From positions 124,001-188,000 of the forward strand of contig NZ_FNOZ01000001.1 in NCBI RefSeq assembly GCF_900107175.1: a DNA stretch of 64,000 nucleotides. The letters run 5' to 3'. Positions 47,731-56,871 of the stretch are shown one piece after another. The notes under the pieces were generated by a model that worked only from the letters and a program-made list of their open reading frames with translations, made no database searches and was not told where the DNA came from. Origin of the DNA: Modestobacter sp. DSM 44400. GTDB lineage: Bacteria; Actinomycetota; Actinomycetes; Mycobacteriales; Geodermatophilaceae. Each line of letters begins with the position of its first letter. Within the stretch, counting starts at the first letter, position 1. The translations under genes and the position numbers were made by a program.

Positions 47731-49284
47731 GTGAGCACAGACGACGAGCGCCAGGCGCCGAACGCCTCGCGCGCCCTGCCGCCGCGGCTGGACCCCCGCC
47801 TCGGCCGCTCCCCCCGCTCCGGGCCCGGCTCGACGGCCGCCGAGACCGGGTCCCCCCGCCCCGCACGGGGTGGCGCCCGGGCGGCGACGACCGCCCGGGT
47901 CGTCGCCGGTCTGGTCTCGCTCGTGCTGCTGGTGGCCAGCGGCTGGGGCTGGTACCTGGGCCGCGTCGCCGAGGCCACAGTGAACCGGACCGACGCCATC
48001 CCGACCGCCGGGAACGACGACGTAGGCGACGTCGGCGAGGCGCTGAACCTGCTGCTGGTCGGAAACGACAGCCGCGCCGCGCTCACCGACGAGCAGCTGG
48101 CCGAGCTCAACGCCGGCACCGACTCCGGCACCAACACCGACACGATGATCCTCGTGCACGTCCCGGCCGACGGGTCGAAGGCCTCCTTCGTCTCCTTCCC
48201 CCGCGACTCCTACGTGTCGATCCCCGGGCACGGACAGGACAAGCTCAACGCGGCCTACTCCTACGGCATGCAGGACGCCGACGAGGGCGCGAGCGACGCC
48301 GACGTGCGCGCCGCCGGGGCCCAGCTGCTCGTCCGGACGATCAGCCAGCTCACCGGCCTGCAGATCGACCACTACGCCGAGGTGGACCTGCTCGGCTTCT
48401 TCCAGCTCTCCAGCGTCGTCGGCGGTGTCCAGGTCAACCTCTGCGAGGCGGTCGACGACTCCTTCTACTCCGGCGCGGTGTTCCCCGCCGGCCCCCAGAC
48501 GATCAGCGGCGCCGACGCGCTGAAGTTCGTCCGGCAGCGGCACGGCCTGCCGCGGGGCGACTTCGACCGGATCATCCGCCAGCAGGTGTTCATCGCCGGC
48601 GTGCTGCGCAACATGCTGTCGGACAACGTGCTGCTGGACCTGGGCAAGCAGCGTCAGCTGGTGCAGGCCGCGGCGGAGGCACTGACGGTCGACCAGACGC
48701 TGAACCTGCTGCAGCTGGCCCAGCAGATGCAGTCGGTGACCGCCGGCAGCATCGACTTCCAGACCATCCCCTACGTCGGCGACGACACCGACGACGCCGG
48801 CCGCTACATCCTGCGGCTGGAGGACACCGACAAGTTGCACGCGTTCTTCGCCGAGCTGTCCGCGGAACCGAAGGCGGCGGAGACGACGGCGGCCACCCCG
48901 GCCGCACCGGCGACCGTGGCCCCCGCCGACGTGTCCGTGGAGGTCTACAACGGCTCGGGCACCAAGGGGCTGGCCGCCACCGCCGCCTCGGACCTGGCCG
49001 GCGCGGGCTTCAAGGTCACCAGCACCGCCAACGCCGACTCGTCGGACTACACCGCCACCGAGGTCCGGTACGCCAGCGGGGACGAGGCGCTGGCTGCCAC
49101 GCTCGCGGCCGCGATCCCCGGCGCCGTCACCTCGGTGTTGGACAGCGCGACCACCGGCACCGTCCAGCTGGTGCTCGGTTCGGACTTCAACGGCATCGGA
49201 CAGCCGGTGGTGGTCGCTCCCCCGGCCGCGACCACCACCGGCGAGGACCCGCGTACCGCGGCGGACACGAGCTGCATCAACTGA
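47731..49284 (+). CDS. LytR-CpsA-Psr (LCP) family protein
   Basis: 517 residues. A cytoplasmic Arg/Pro-rich N-terminus and one membrane span (about 57-75) precede the external LCP domain with LLLVGNDSRA, DTMILVHV, SFPRDSYVSIPG, FVRQRHGLPRGDFDRI and a C-terminal LytR_C domain (VEVYNGSGTKGLA). LCP enzymes move a lipid-linked glycan onto peptidoglycan (Lcp1 joins arabinogalactan in mycobacteria), so this is the likely attachment step for the galactan made nearby. GTG at 47731; TGATG overlap with the next gene. Confidence 0.9.
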   Translation: MSTDDERQAPNASRALPPRLDPRLGRSPRSGPGSTAAETGSPRPARGGARAATTARVVAGLVSLVLLVASGWGWYLGRVAEATVNRTDAIPTAGNDDVGDVGEALNLLLVGNDSRAALTDEQLAELNAGTDSGTNTDTMILVHVPADGSKASFVSFPRDSYVSIPGHGQDKLNAAYSYGMQDADEGASDADVRAAGAQLLVRTISQLTGLQIDHYAEVDLLGFFQLSSVVGGVQVNLCEAVDDSFYSGAVFPAGPQTISGADALKFVRQRHGLPRGDFDRIIRQQVFIAGVLRNMLSDNVLLDLGKQRQLVQAAAEALTVDQTLNLLQLAQQMQSVTAGSIDFQTIPYVGDDTDDAGRYILRLEDTDKLHAFFAELSAEPKAAETTAATPAAPATVAPADVSVEVYNGSGTKGLAATAASDLAGAGFKVTSTANADSSDYTATEVRYASGDEALAATLAAAIPGAVTSVLDSATTGTVQLVLGSDFNGIGQPVVVAPPAATTTGEDPRTAADTSCIN

Positions 49285-50087
49285 TGGGCCCGGACATCCC
49301 AGCGACCCCGGCAGACCTGCTCGCCGCCCGCGTCCGCGCCGCCGGCACCGCACCGCTGATCACCCACTACGACGACGCGACCGGGGAGCGGGTCGAGCTC
49401 TCGGCGACCACCCTGGCTAACTGGGTGGCGAAGACGGCCAACCTGCTGCAGGACGAGTTCGACGTCGGCCCCGGGAGCACCGTCGCCGTCGCCCTGCCGG
49501 TGCACTGGCAGACCGCCGCGGTGCTGCTGGGCGCGTGGAGCTGCGGGGCCGCGGTGCTCGACACCGCCGCCGAGGACGACGACCGCCTCGACGGCGCCGA
49601 CATCGTGCTGGCAGCGGCCGACCGACTGCCCCCGTTGGAGGATCAGGGCATCGAGGAACTGCTCGGCCTGTCCCTGCACCCGCTCGGCATGGGGATGGCC
49701 GGGTACGTGGGACCGGCCCGCGACTTCGCCCTGGAGGTCCGGGCGCACGGTGACCACTTCTCCCCCTACGCCCCGGTGGACCCCGCGGCCCCCGGGCTGC
49801 TGCTCGGCGGGGTGCAGCTGACCCTGGGCGGCCTGGTCGAGACCGCCCAGGAACTTGCCGGACGACTGGGCCTCTCGCCCGGCGACCGGGTGCTCGTCGA
49901 CGACCAGACCGCCACCGCCGCGGGGCCGGTCGCCTGGCTGCTGGCCCCCCTGGCCGCCGGCGCCTCGCTGGTGCTGTGCCGGCACGCCTTCGCCGACCGC
50001 CTGCCGGGTCGCGCTGAAGCCGAACGGGTGACCGCTACGCTCGGGCTGAAGCTCGACGGGATCCGCGAGCTGGGCCGCCCCGCCTGA
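49284..50087 (+). CDS. TIGR03089 family protein (acyl-CoA synthetase N-terminal-like)
   Basis: 267-residue actinobacterial TIGR03089 protein. It resembles the N-terminal part of AMP-binding acyl-CoA synthetases (TTLANWVAKTANLL and GSTVAVALPVHWQTAAVLLGAW) but lacks the P-loop and C-terminal domain of active synthetases, so it is probably not an adenylating enzyme. The function is unknown. The ATG shares an A with the LCP stop (TGATG), so the genes are coupled; this pairing is common in actinobacteria. Confidence 0.9.
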   Translation: MGPDIPATPADLLAARVRAAGTAPLITHYDDATGERVELSATTLANWVAKTANLLQDEFDVGPGSTVAVALPVHWQTAAVLLGAWSCGAAVLDTAAEDDDRLDGADIVLAAADRLPPLEDQGIEELLGLSLHPLGMGMAGYVGPARDFALEVRAHGDHFSPYAPVDPAAPGLLLGGVQLTLGGLVETAQELAGRLGLSPGDRVLVDDQTATAAGPVAWLLAPLAAGASLVLCRHAFADRLPGRAEAERVTATLGLKLDGIRELGRPA

Positions 50088-50111
50088 CGCTGCCAGCCCA
50101 GCACTCGATGG

Positions 50112-50948
50112 ATGGTGGTCGAACAAGTGGACAAGGTCGTTTCCAACGCCCGTGAGGCGGTGGCCGACATCCCGGACGGCGCCACCGTGGCCGTGGGCGG
50201 GTTCGGGCTGTGCGGCGTGCCGTTCGCCCTCATCGACGCGCTCCTCGAGCAGGGCACCAGCCGGCTGACCACGATCTCGAACAACTGCGGGGTCGACGAC
50301 CAGGCGCTGGGCGTGCTGCTCTACGCCGGCCGCATCTCCCGGACGATCAGCTCCTTCGTCGGTGGCAACAAGGAGCTCGCCCGGCTCTACCTGTCCGGCC
50401 AGCTGGAGGTCGAGCTGACCCCGCAGGGCTCCCTGGCCGAACGGCTGCGCGCCGGCGGGTCGGGCGTTCCGGCCTTTTACACCCCGACCGGGGTGGGCAC
50501 GCTGGTCGCCGACGGCGGTATCCCGGTCCGCTACGACGCCGAGGGCACCGTCGTGCAGACCAGCCCGCCCAAGGAGGTCCGCCGCTTCGGCGACCAGGAC
50601 TACGTGCTGGAGACCGCGCTCACCGCCGACTACGGGCTGGTCCGGGCGGCGCTGGCCGACCGGCACGGCAACCTGGTGTTCCACGAGTCGGCCCGCAACT
50701 TCAACCCGCTCTGCGGCATGGCCGCCCGGGTCACCATCGCCGAGGTCGAGCGACTGGTCGAGCCCGGGGAGATCCTGCCCGAAGCCGTGCACCTACCCGG
50801 AATCTACGTGCAGCGGGTCGTGGTGGTAGGCCCCGAGGGTAAGAAGATCGAGAACCGCACCACCCGGCCCCGCCCCGGCGCCGGTGCCCCGGCCGACGAC
50901 CCGGCCACCCCGGCGGCAGCCGGCACCGACGGAACGCAGGAGAGCTGA
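50112..50948 (+). CDS. scoA: 3-oxoacid CoA-transferase, subunit A
   Basis: 278 residues. Alpha subunit of a heterodimeric CoA transferase of the succinyl-CoA:acetoacetate type. The Gly-rich CoA-binding loop [13 protein letters not shown] and the SNNCGVDD and FVGGNKE motifs are present. A Pro/Ala-rich tail of about 25 residues follows the fold. ATG at 50112 is taken, but GTG at 50127 is equally possible. It is followed after 2 nt by the beta subunit. Confidence 0.92.
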   Translation: MVVEQVDKVVSNAREAVADIPDGATVAVGGFGLCGVPFALIDALLEQGTSRLTTISNNCGVDDQALGVLLYAGRISRTISSFVGGNKELARLYLSGQLEVELTPQGSLAERLRAGGSGVPAFYTPTGVGTLVADGGIPVRYDAEGTVVQTSPPKEVRRFGDQDYVLETALTADYGLVRAALADRHGNLVFHESARNFNPLCGMAARVTIAEVERLVEPGEILPEAVHLPGIYVQRVVVVGPEGKKIENRTTRPRPGAGAPADDPATPAAAGTDGTQES

Positions 50949-50950
50949 CG

Positions 50951-51619
50951 ATGTCCTTGACCCGCGACCAGCTCGCCGCCCGCGTCGCTCTCGACCTGCG
51001 CGACGGCCAGTACGTCAACCTCGGCATCGGCATGCCGACCCTGGTGCCCAACTTCGTGCCCGACGGTGTCCAGGTGGTGCTGCAGAGCGAGAACGGCGTC
51101 CTGGGCGTCGGCCCCTATCCCTACGAGGGCGAGGAGGACCCGGACCTGATCAACGCCGGCAAGGAGACCATCACCCTCCTGCCCGGGGCGAGCTTCTTCG
51201 ACTCCGCCCAGTCCTTCGGCATGATCCGCGGCCGGCACATCGACGTCGCCGTGCTGGGGGCCATGCAGGTCAACACCCGCGGCGACCTGGCCAACTGGCT
51301 GATCCCCGGCAAGATGGTCAACGGCATGGGCGGCGCCATGGACCTGGTCCACGGCGCCCGCAAGGTGATCGTGATGATGGAGCACGTCGCCCGCGACGGC
51401 TCGGCCAAGATCGTCGAGGAGTGCTCGCTGCCGCTGACGGGCAAGGCCTGTGTCGACCGCATCGCCACCGACCTGGCCGTCATCGACGTCACCCCCGCGG
51501 GTCTCGTGCTGCGCGAGGTCGCCCCCGGCGTCACCGTCGACGAGGTCATCGCGGCCACCGCCGCCCCGCTCCAGGCCGACGGGGACGTGCCGACCATGGC
51601 GCTGCCGGCGGCCGTCTGA
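50951..51619 (+). CDS. scoB: 3-oxoacid CoA-transferase, subunit B
   Basis: 222-residue beta subunit. The catalytic Glu (residue 47) lies in [14 protein letters not shown], with the [13 protein letters not shown] start and [10 protein letters not shown]. Together the pair moves CoA between succinyl-CoA and acetoacetate or similar 3-oxoacids, for ketone-body or fatty-acid use. A GGAG site lies before the ATG. Confidence 0.95.
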   Translation: MSLTRDQLAARVALDLRDGQYVNLGIGMPTLVPNFVPDGVQVVLQSENGVLGVGPYPYEGEEDPDLINAGKETITLLPGASFFDSAQSFGMIRGRHIDVAVLGAMQVNTRGDLANWLIPGKMVNGMGGAMDLVHGARKVIVMMEHVARDGSAKIVEECSLPLTGKACVDRIATDLAVIDVTPAGLVLREVAPGVTVDEVIAATAAPLQADGDVPTMALPAAV

Positions 51620-51626
51620 CCTGCTC

Positions 51627-52448
51627 GTGACCTTCTCGGTCATCGGCCGGGACGCCGGCACCGGCGAGCTGGGCATCGCGGTCGCCTCCTGCATCCTGGC
51701 GGTCGGCCGGGCCGTGCCCAGTGCCCGCCCCGGGGTCGGCGTGGTCGCGGTGCAGGCCCGCAGCCGGCGGGGCCTGGGCGGATCGCTGCTGACCGGGCTG
51801 GCCGAGGGTGCCTCGCCGCAGGCGCTGGTGCGGCGGACTGCGCACGCCGCGGAGGACGTCGACCGGCAGATCGCGGTGGTCGACATGGCCGGCCGGGTGG
51901 CGGCCGACACCGGCCGCGGGTCGCTGCCGGTGAGTGGCCACCAGCTCGGGGACGGGTTTAGCGTGCAGGGCAACATGCTCGCCTCGGACGACGTCCTGCC
52001 GGCGATGGCGGCGGCCTTCACGGCGGCCACCGGGACGCTGGCCGATCGACTGCTGGCCGCCCTGGCCGCCGGGCAGGACGCGGGCGGCGACCTGCGCGGC
52101 CGGCAGTCCGCGGCGCTGCTGGTGGTCAGCGGCTCCCCGGCGACCGACGACGACGACGGCGTGCGCACCGACCTGCGGGTCGACGACTCCGGTGACCCGG
52201 TGGCCCAGCTACGGATGCTGCGGAACCTGCAGCGCGCCTATGACGAGCGCGACTACGAGACGCTTGCCGTCTTCGCCCCGGAGGGCGCCCGCGATCTGTA
52301 CGGCGCGCTGGCGGCCTCGCGGCGGGGCGACCGCGACGCCGCACGGGCCGCCCTGCTCGCGGTGCGCACCCGGCCGGGCTGGTCGACCTGGCTGGCCTCG
52401 ATGGCCGAGGACTCCCGATTGTCAGCCGTCAGCAGCCTGCTGGACTGA
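51627..52448 (+). CDS. DUF1028 family protein (putative Ntn-type hydrolase)
   Basis: 273 residues. The DUF1028 core VTFSVIGRDAGTGELGIAVASCILAVG and SARPGVGVVAVQA matches this widespread family, thought to be Ntn-hydrolase-like with the start residue exposed after Met removal. A C-terminal TPR-like part (RAYDERDYETLAVF and RRGDRDAARAAL) follows. GTG at 51627 is 7 nt after the CoA-transferase subunit, so probably one operon. Substrate unknown. Convergent with the SGNH gene. Confidence 0.85.
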   Translation: MTFSVIGRDAGTGELGIAVASCILAVGRAVPSARPGVGVVAVQARSRRGLGGSLLTGLAEGASPQALVRRTAHAAEDVDRQIAVVDMAGRVAADTGRGSLPVSGHQLGDGFSVQGNMLASDDVLPAMAAAFTAATGTLADRLLAALAAGQDAGGDLRGRQSAALLVVSGSPATDDDDGVRTDLRVDDSGDPVAQLRMLRNLQRAYDERDYETLAVFAPEGARDLYGALAASRRGDRDAARAALLAVRTRPGWSTWLASMAEDSRLSAVSSLLD

Positions 52449-52454
52449 ACCGCC

Positions 52455-53210
52455 TCAGAAGCCGAGCTTCCCCAGCGCGCGGACCAGTCGTGCGGCGATC
52501 TGGGCATACCCGGCGTCGTTGGGATGCAACTTGTCACTGGCGTACAGGCCGTCGGGGGGCTGGAGCCACGCGGCCGCGATCGGGTCGACGAACGACAGGC
52601 CGGCCCGGGCGGCCGCCGCGGCCAGCGCGTCCCGGATGGACAGCACGCCGGCCGGGTCGACGCTCGGCGCGGCCAGTGGCCCCACGACGACGATCCGGCT
52701 GCGCGGCAGGGCAGCGGCCAGTGCCCCGTAGAGGTGGTCGGCTGCCTGACCGACGGCGTTGGGGTCCTGCCCGACGTCGTTGGTGCTGCCCTGCACCACG
52801 ACGACGTCCGGGACCTCGGCGGCGACGGCCGGGACCCGGCCGGCGAAGACCGACGTCCCAGCGCCGGGGCCGGGATTGAGGTAGCCGGTTCCCGACTGTC
52901 CGTCGTTGACCGCCTTCCAGCCCATCCCATCGGCGACCGCGGCGACGTAGCCCGCGATCGAGGAACCGACACCGACCGTGTACGAGTCGCCCAGAAACGC
53001 CACCCGGAGGACGGCTGCCGCGTCCGGGGAAGTGACGGTCGGCGTGTCGGTGGCCGCCGGGGTGTCGGTGGTGGTGGGTGCGGCCGGCGTCGCGACCGCT
53101 GCGGCGCTCCCCCTCCCGCTCCCGCTCTCGCCTGAGCCGCACGAGGTGAGCGGCAGGAGCAGGAGCAGGGTCCACGCCGAGGTCAGCAGCGTCCGGCGAT
53201 GCGGGCTCAC
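52455..53210 (-). CDS. Secreted SGNH/GDSL hydrolase lipoprotein
   Basis: 251 residues. The signal peptide ends in LLPLTSC with the lipid-modified Cys at residue 24. An Ala/Thr/Pro linker precedes an SGNH-hydrolase fold: block I FLGDSYTVG (Ser), block III VVQGSTNDVGQ (Asn) and block V LHPNDAGY (Asp/His). It should cleave an ester on the cell surface, perhaps an acyl group on a glycan or lipid; the substrate is not known. GTG at 53210. Confidence 0.88.
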   Translation of the reverse strand: MSPHRRTLLTSAWTLLLLLPLTSCGSGESGSGRGSAAAVATPAAPTTTDTPAATDTPTVTSPDAAAVLRVAFLGDSYTVGVGSSIAGYVAAVADGMGWKAVNDGQSGTGYLNPGPGAGTSVFAGRVPAVAAEVPDVVVVQGSTNDVGQDPNAVGQAADHLYGALAAALPRSRIVVVGPLAAPSVDPAGVLSIRDALAAAAARAGLSFVDPIAAAWLQPPDGLYASDKLHPNDAGYAQIAARLVRALGKLGF

Positions 53211-53325
53211 GTTTCCAGGATGCCGGGGCGCGACCCGGCCGGCCGGAACCGACCGACATGGCGGCCGCCACATCCGGCAGCCGCTCGCACCGCGGCCGGC
53301 GGTCGTCCTGGCGGCGACGGCCGGC

Positions 53326-54480
53326 TCAACACAGCAGTGACCGGGCGATGACCATCCGCTGCACCTGGTTGGTGCCCTCGTAGATCTGGGTGATTTTGGC
53401 GTCGCGCATCATCCGCTCGACCGGGAAGTCCTGGGTGTAGCCGGCGCCACCGAACAGCTGCACCGCGTCGGTGGTCACCTGCATGGCCACATCGGAGGCA
53501 AAGGCCTTGGCCGAGGCGGAGACCCGCGTGACGTCCGGGCGCCCCTGCTCGCCGGCGGCGGCGGCGACGTAGACGAGGTGCCGGGCGGCCTCGATCTTCA
53601 TCTCCATGTCGGCGAGCATGAACTGCACGCCCTGGAACGCGGAGATGGCCGAGCCGAACTGGCGGCGCTCCTTGGTGTAGGCCACCGCGGCATCCAGTGC
53701 GCCCTGGGCGATGCCTACCGCCTGCGCGCCGATGGTCGGGCGGGTGAAGTCGAGCGTGCGCAGCGCGGTCTTGAAGCCGGTGCCCGGCGCCCCGATGACC
53801 CGGTCAGCCGGGATGGTGCAGCCGGTGAAGTACAGCTCGCAGGTGGGTGAGCCCTTGATGCCCATCTTCCGTTCCTTGGGGCCAACGGCGAAGCCCGGGT
53901 CGTCGCGGTGCACGACGAAGGCGGAGATGCCGTTCGCACCCTTCTGCGGATCGGTGACTGCCATGACCGTGTACCACTCGGAGACGCCGGAGTTGGTGAT
54001 CCAGGCCTTGGTCCCGTTGAGCACCCAGGTGTCGCCCTCCCGGCGGGCCTGGGTCTTCATCGCCACGGCGTCCGAGCCGGCCTCGCGCTCGGACAGCCCG
54101 TAGCTGATCATCGCGTCGCCGGCGGCGATGGAGGGCAGCACCGCCTGCTTCAGCTCCTCCGACGCGGACAGGATGATCGGCATCGAGCCGAGCTTGTTCA
54201 CCGCTGGGATCAGCGACGCGCTCGCGTCGACCCGGGCGACCTCCTCGATGAGGATGCAGGTGGCGATGGCGTCCGCGCCCTCGCCGCCATAGGCCTCACC
54301 GATGTGGGTGGCGTGGAGACCGGCGGCCGTGAGTGCTTTCTGCGCCTCGACCGGGAACCGGGAGCGGGCGTCCACCTCGGCGGCGAACGGCGCGATCTCG
54401 CGCTCGGCGATGTTCCGCACCGCCTCACGGACGGCCTCGTGCTCGTCGGTCAGCGCGTACAGCGCGGCGTTGTTACCCAC
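53326..54480 (-). CDS. Acyl-CoA dehydrogenase
   Basis: 384-residue FAD-dependent acyl-CoA dehydrogenase of beta-oxidation type. SYGLSEREAGSDAV, WITNSG, FTRPTIGAQAVGIAQGALD and the catalytic Glu in IYEGTNQVQRM are all present. GTG at 54480 starts the domain, preceded by TACGCT at 6 nt. It is downstream of purE on the same strand but with its own likely promoter. Confidence 0.93.
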   Translation of the reverse strand: MGNNAALYALTDEHEAVREAVRNIAEREIAPFAAEVDARSRFPVEAQKALTAAGLHATHIGEAYGGEGADAIATCILIEEVARVDASASLIPAVNKLGSMPIILSASEELKQAVLPSIAAGDAMISYGLSEREAGSDAVAMKTQARREGDTWVLNGTKAWITNSGVSEWYTVMAVTDPQKGANGISAFVVHRDDPGFAVGPKERKMGIKGSPTCELYFTGCTIPADRVIGAPGTGFKTALRTLDFTRPTIGAQAVGIAQGALDAAVAYTKERRQFGSAISAFQGVQFMLADMEMKIEAARHLVYVAAAAGEQGRPDVTRVSASAKAFASDVAMQVTTDAVQLFGGAGYTQDFPVERMMRDAKITQIYEGTNQVQRMVIARSLLC

Positions 54481-54486
54481 GGGTAC

Positions 54487-54516
54487 AGCGTAGGTCCGCC
54501 GTCCGCGCCTGGTCCA
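54487..54516 (-). promoter_or_regulatory. Candidate leaderless promoter of the acyl-CoA dehydrogenase gene
   Basis: Minus strand TGGACC (54511-54516), an 18-nt spacer and TACGCT (54487-54492), which ends 6 nt before the GTG. Transcription would begin at or next to the start codon. Confidence 0.45.
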
Positions 54517-54536
54517 CGGACTCACCGCCAAAGGAG

Positions 54537-55043
54537 TCAGTCGGTGGCAGCGAGCCGCTCCTGCAGCCGTGTGTCCCGGACCACCACCTCGTCGGCCAGC
54601 TCGGTCTGGAAGCGCTCGACGGCGGCGCGCAGCCGGTCGTCGCCGGCGGCCAGGATGCGGACGGCGAGCAGCCCGGCGTTGCGGCCGCCGCCGATGCCGA
54701 CGGTGGCCACCGGTACGCCCGCGGGCATCTGCACGATCGACAGCAGGCTGTCCAGACCATCGAGGGAGTCCAGCGGCCGGGGCACGCCGATCACCGGCAG
54801 CGGCGTGGCCGCGGCGACCATCCCGGGCAGGTGGGCCGCTCCCCCGGCCCCGGCGATGACCACCCGCAGGCCGCGGCCCGCGGCGCCCTCGGCGTAGTCG
54901 AGCATCCGCCGGGGTGTGCGGTGGGCGGAGACGACGTGCACCTCGTACGGGACACCGAACTCCGCCAGCGCCTCGGCCGCTGACGCCAACATCGGCCAGT
55001 CGGAGTCGCTGCCCATGACGATGCCGACGATCGGGTCGCTCAT
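54537..55043 (-). CDS. purE: N5-carboxyaminoimidazole ribonucleotide mutase
   Basis: 168-residue class I PurE of purine synthesis; moves the carboxyl group of N5-CAIR to C4. Core motifs [16 protein letters not shown] and [10 protein letters not shown] are intact. ATG at 55043. It lies 24 nt after purK on the same strand. Confidence 0.96.
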   Translation of the reverse strand: MSDPIVGIVMGSDSDWPMLASAAEALAEFGVPYEVHVVSAHRTPRRMLDYAEGAAGRGLRVVIAGAGGAAHLPGMVAAATPLPVIGVPRPLDSLDGLDSLLSIVQMPAGVPVATVGIGGGRNAGLLAVRILAAGDDRLRAAVERFQTELADEVVVRDTRLQERLAATD

Positions 55044-55067
55044 GTGGGGCTCCGTCTGCTCGGGGGG

Positions 55068-56273
55068 TCAGTGCTCGTCGGCGAAGGCGAACGCGTCGTC
55101 GACGACGCCGTCGGCCAGGTAGCGGGCGGCGGCGCCCGCGCGGGCCCGCACCTCGGCCAGGTTCTCGCCCAGGGCCGTGACGTGGCCCAGCTTGCGGCCG
55201 CGCCGCTGCCCCTTGCCGTACCAGTGCAGCTTGACGTCGGGCCAGTGCGCCATGAAGTGGTGCACCCGCTCGTCCAGGCCCGGCCCCGCCCAGTCGTCGG
55301 CGGCGGTGTCGCCGCCCAGCACGTTGGCCATCACCACGACCGGCGCGGTCATCGCCGTGGAGCCGAGCGGGTAGTCCAGGACGGCGCGCAGGTGTTGCTC
55401 GAACTGGCTGGTCCGGGCACCCTCGATCGTCCAGTGCCCGGAGTTGTGGGGCCGCATGGCCAGCTCGTTGACCACGATCCCGTCGGCGGTCTGGAACAAC
55501 TCGACGGTGAGCATGCCGACCACCCCGAGCCGGTCGGCGATCCGGACGGCGAGCTCCTGGGCCGCGGTGGCCAGCTCGTCGTCCAGGCCAGGGGCGGGGG
55601 CCAGCACCTCGTTGCAGACGCCGTTCCTCTGCACCGTCTCGACCACCGGCCAGACGGCCACCTGCCCGAACGGCGAGCGCGCCACCTGGGCGGCCAGCTC
55701 GCGGACCATCGCCACCCGCTCCTCGGCCAGCAGGCTGCCGTGCTGCTCGAGGAGGTCGGCCACCTCGCCGGGACCGTCGACGACGAACACGCCCTTGCCG
55801 TCGTAGCCGCCCCGCGGCGTCTTGAGCACGACCGGCCACCCGACGTCGTCGGCGAAGGCGGTGACGTCGTGGACGGTGCGCGCCTGCGCCCACGCCGGCT
55901 GCGGCTCCCCCGCCTCCGCAAGCGCGCGTCGAAGCACCAGCTTGTCCTGGGCGTGCACCAGCGCGGCCGGGCCGGGGGCGACCCGGTGCCCGGCGTCCAC
56001 CAGGGCCTGCAGGTGCTCGGTGGGCACGTGCTCGTGGTCGAAGGTGACCACGGTCGCGCCGTCGGCCAGGCGGCGCAGGTCGGCGAGCTCCCGGTGGTCG
56101 CCGAGCTGGACGTCGGCGGTGACCAGGGCGGCGCACTCGGTGGAGTCGGTGGCCAGGACCCGGAGCGTCTGGCCGAGCGCGATCGCGGCCTGGTGCGTCA
56201 TCCGGGAGAGCTGACCGCCGCCGATCATGGCCACGACGGGCAGGCGGGTGCGCGGGTCGAGAGAGGCGGCCAT
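55068..56273 (-). CDS. purK: 5-(carboxyamino)imidazole ribonucleotide synthase
   Basis: 401-residue ATP-grasp enzyme that carboxylates AIR with bicarbonate and ATP to N5-CAIR, the substrate of PurE. The GGGQLSRM start, VLKTPRGGYDGKGVF glycine-rich loop and NELAMRPHNSGHWT active-site segment are complete. ATG at 56273. First gene of a purK-purE unit; divergent from the gtrA-type gene. Confidence 0.96.
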   Translation of the reverse strand: MAASLDPRTRLPVVAMIGGGQLSRMTHQAAIALGQTLRVLATDSTECAALVTADVQLGDHRELADLRRLADGATVVTFDHEHVPTEHLQALVDAGHRVAPGPAALVHAQDKLVLRRALAEAGEPQPAWAQARTVHDVTAFADDVGWPVVLKTPRGGYDGKGVFVVDGPGEVADLLEQHGSLLAEERVAMVRELAAQVARSPFGQVAVWPVVETVQRNGVCNEVLAPAPGLDDELATAAQELAVRIADRLGVVGMLTVELFQTADGIVVNELAMRPHNSGHWTIEGARTSQFEQHLRAVLDYPLGSTAMTAPVVVMANVLGGDTAADDWAGPGLDERVHHFMAHWPDVKLHWYGKGQRRGRKLGHVTALGENLAEVRARAGAAARYLADGVVDDAFAFADEH

Positions 56274-56334
56274 CGTGGGGTGAGGCTACCTGCGTCCGTC
56301 CCCGCTCGACCAGCGGCGACGCGGACCGACGACC

Positions 56335-56340
56335 TACAGT
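56335..56340 (+). promoter_or_regulatory. Candidate leaderless -10 box for the GtrA-type gene
   Basis: TACAGT ends 6 nt before the GTG at 56347. Confidence 0.4.
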
Positions 56341-56346
56341 CGGCAC

Positions 56347-56841
56347 GTGCCGCTGCAGACCGTCCCCCGCCGCTGGCTCGGCACGTGGCGGCTGCTCCTC
56401 AAGGAGCTGGGCGCCTTCGGCGTCGTCGGCGGCACCTGCTTCGTCATCGACATCGCGCTGTTTCAGCTGTTGTACGCCCACCTGGGCGTGGGCGCGGTGA
56501 CGGCCAAACTGTTGTCGACGCTGGTCTCCATGTCGGTGGCATACGTCGGGCACCGGTACTGGTCGTTCTCGCACCGGGCCCGTACTGGTGTGCGCCGCGA
56601 GTACCTGCTGTTCACCGCCATCAACGGCGTCACCCTCCTGCTGGCCGTGGGCATCGTGGCGGTCGTGCGCTACCCGCTGGCCCAGGACGGCGCGTTGATG
56701 CTGCAAGCGGCAAACATCGCCTCGATCGTGATGGGAACGGTCATTCGCTACCTCTGCTACCGCCGCTGGGTCTTCCCCGCACCGGACCCGACACCGAAAG
56801 GTGGCGTCGCCCGGTCCCGCCCGCTCGACCGGGCGAGCTGA
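56347..56841 (+). CDS. GtrA family membrane protein
   Basis: 164 residues with four membrane spans and the GtrA pattern FGVVGGTCFVIDIALFQLL, SYV-type SMSVAYVGHRYWSF and a C-terminal FRYxxxRRWVF-like RYLCYRRWVF. GtrA proteins assist flipping of polyprenyl-phospho-sugars and work with a GT2 synthase; the GT2/DUF2304 pair at 27-28 kb is a possible partner. The gene is often next to purK in actinobacteria. Convergent with sbcC. Confidence 0.9.
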   Translation: MPLQTVPRRWLGTWRLLLKELGAFGVVGGTCFVIDIALFQLLYAHLGVGAVTAKLLSTLVSMSVAYVGHRYWSFSHRARTGVRREYLLFTAINGVTLLLAVGIVAVVRYPLAQDGALMLQAANIASIVMGTVIRYLCYRRWVFPAPDPTPKGGVARSRPLDRAS

Positions 56842-56871
56842 CAGCGCCGTCAACCGTCAGGTCCGCGTCGC

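Noticed and set aside
54481-56853. In-frame upstream extension of the acyl-CoA dehydrogenase frame through purE and purK
   Set aside because: The sequence is Arg/Ala/Gly-rich shadow of purE and purK. The dehydrogenase fold begins at the GTG at 54480.
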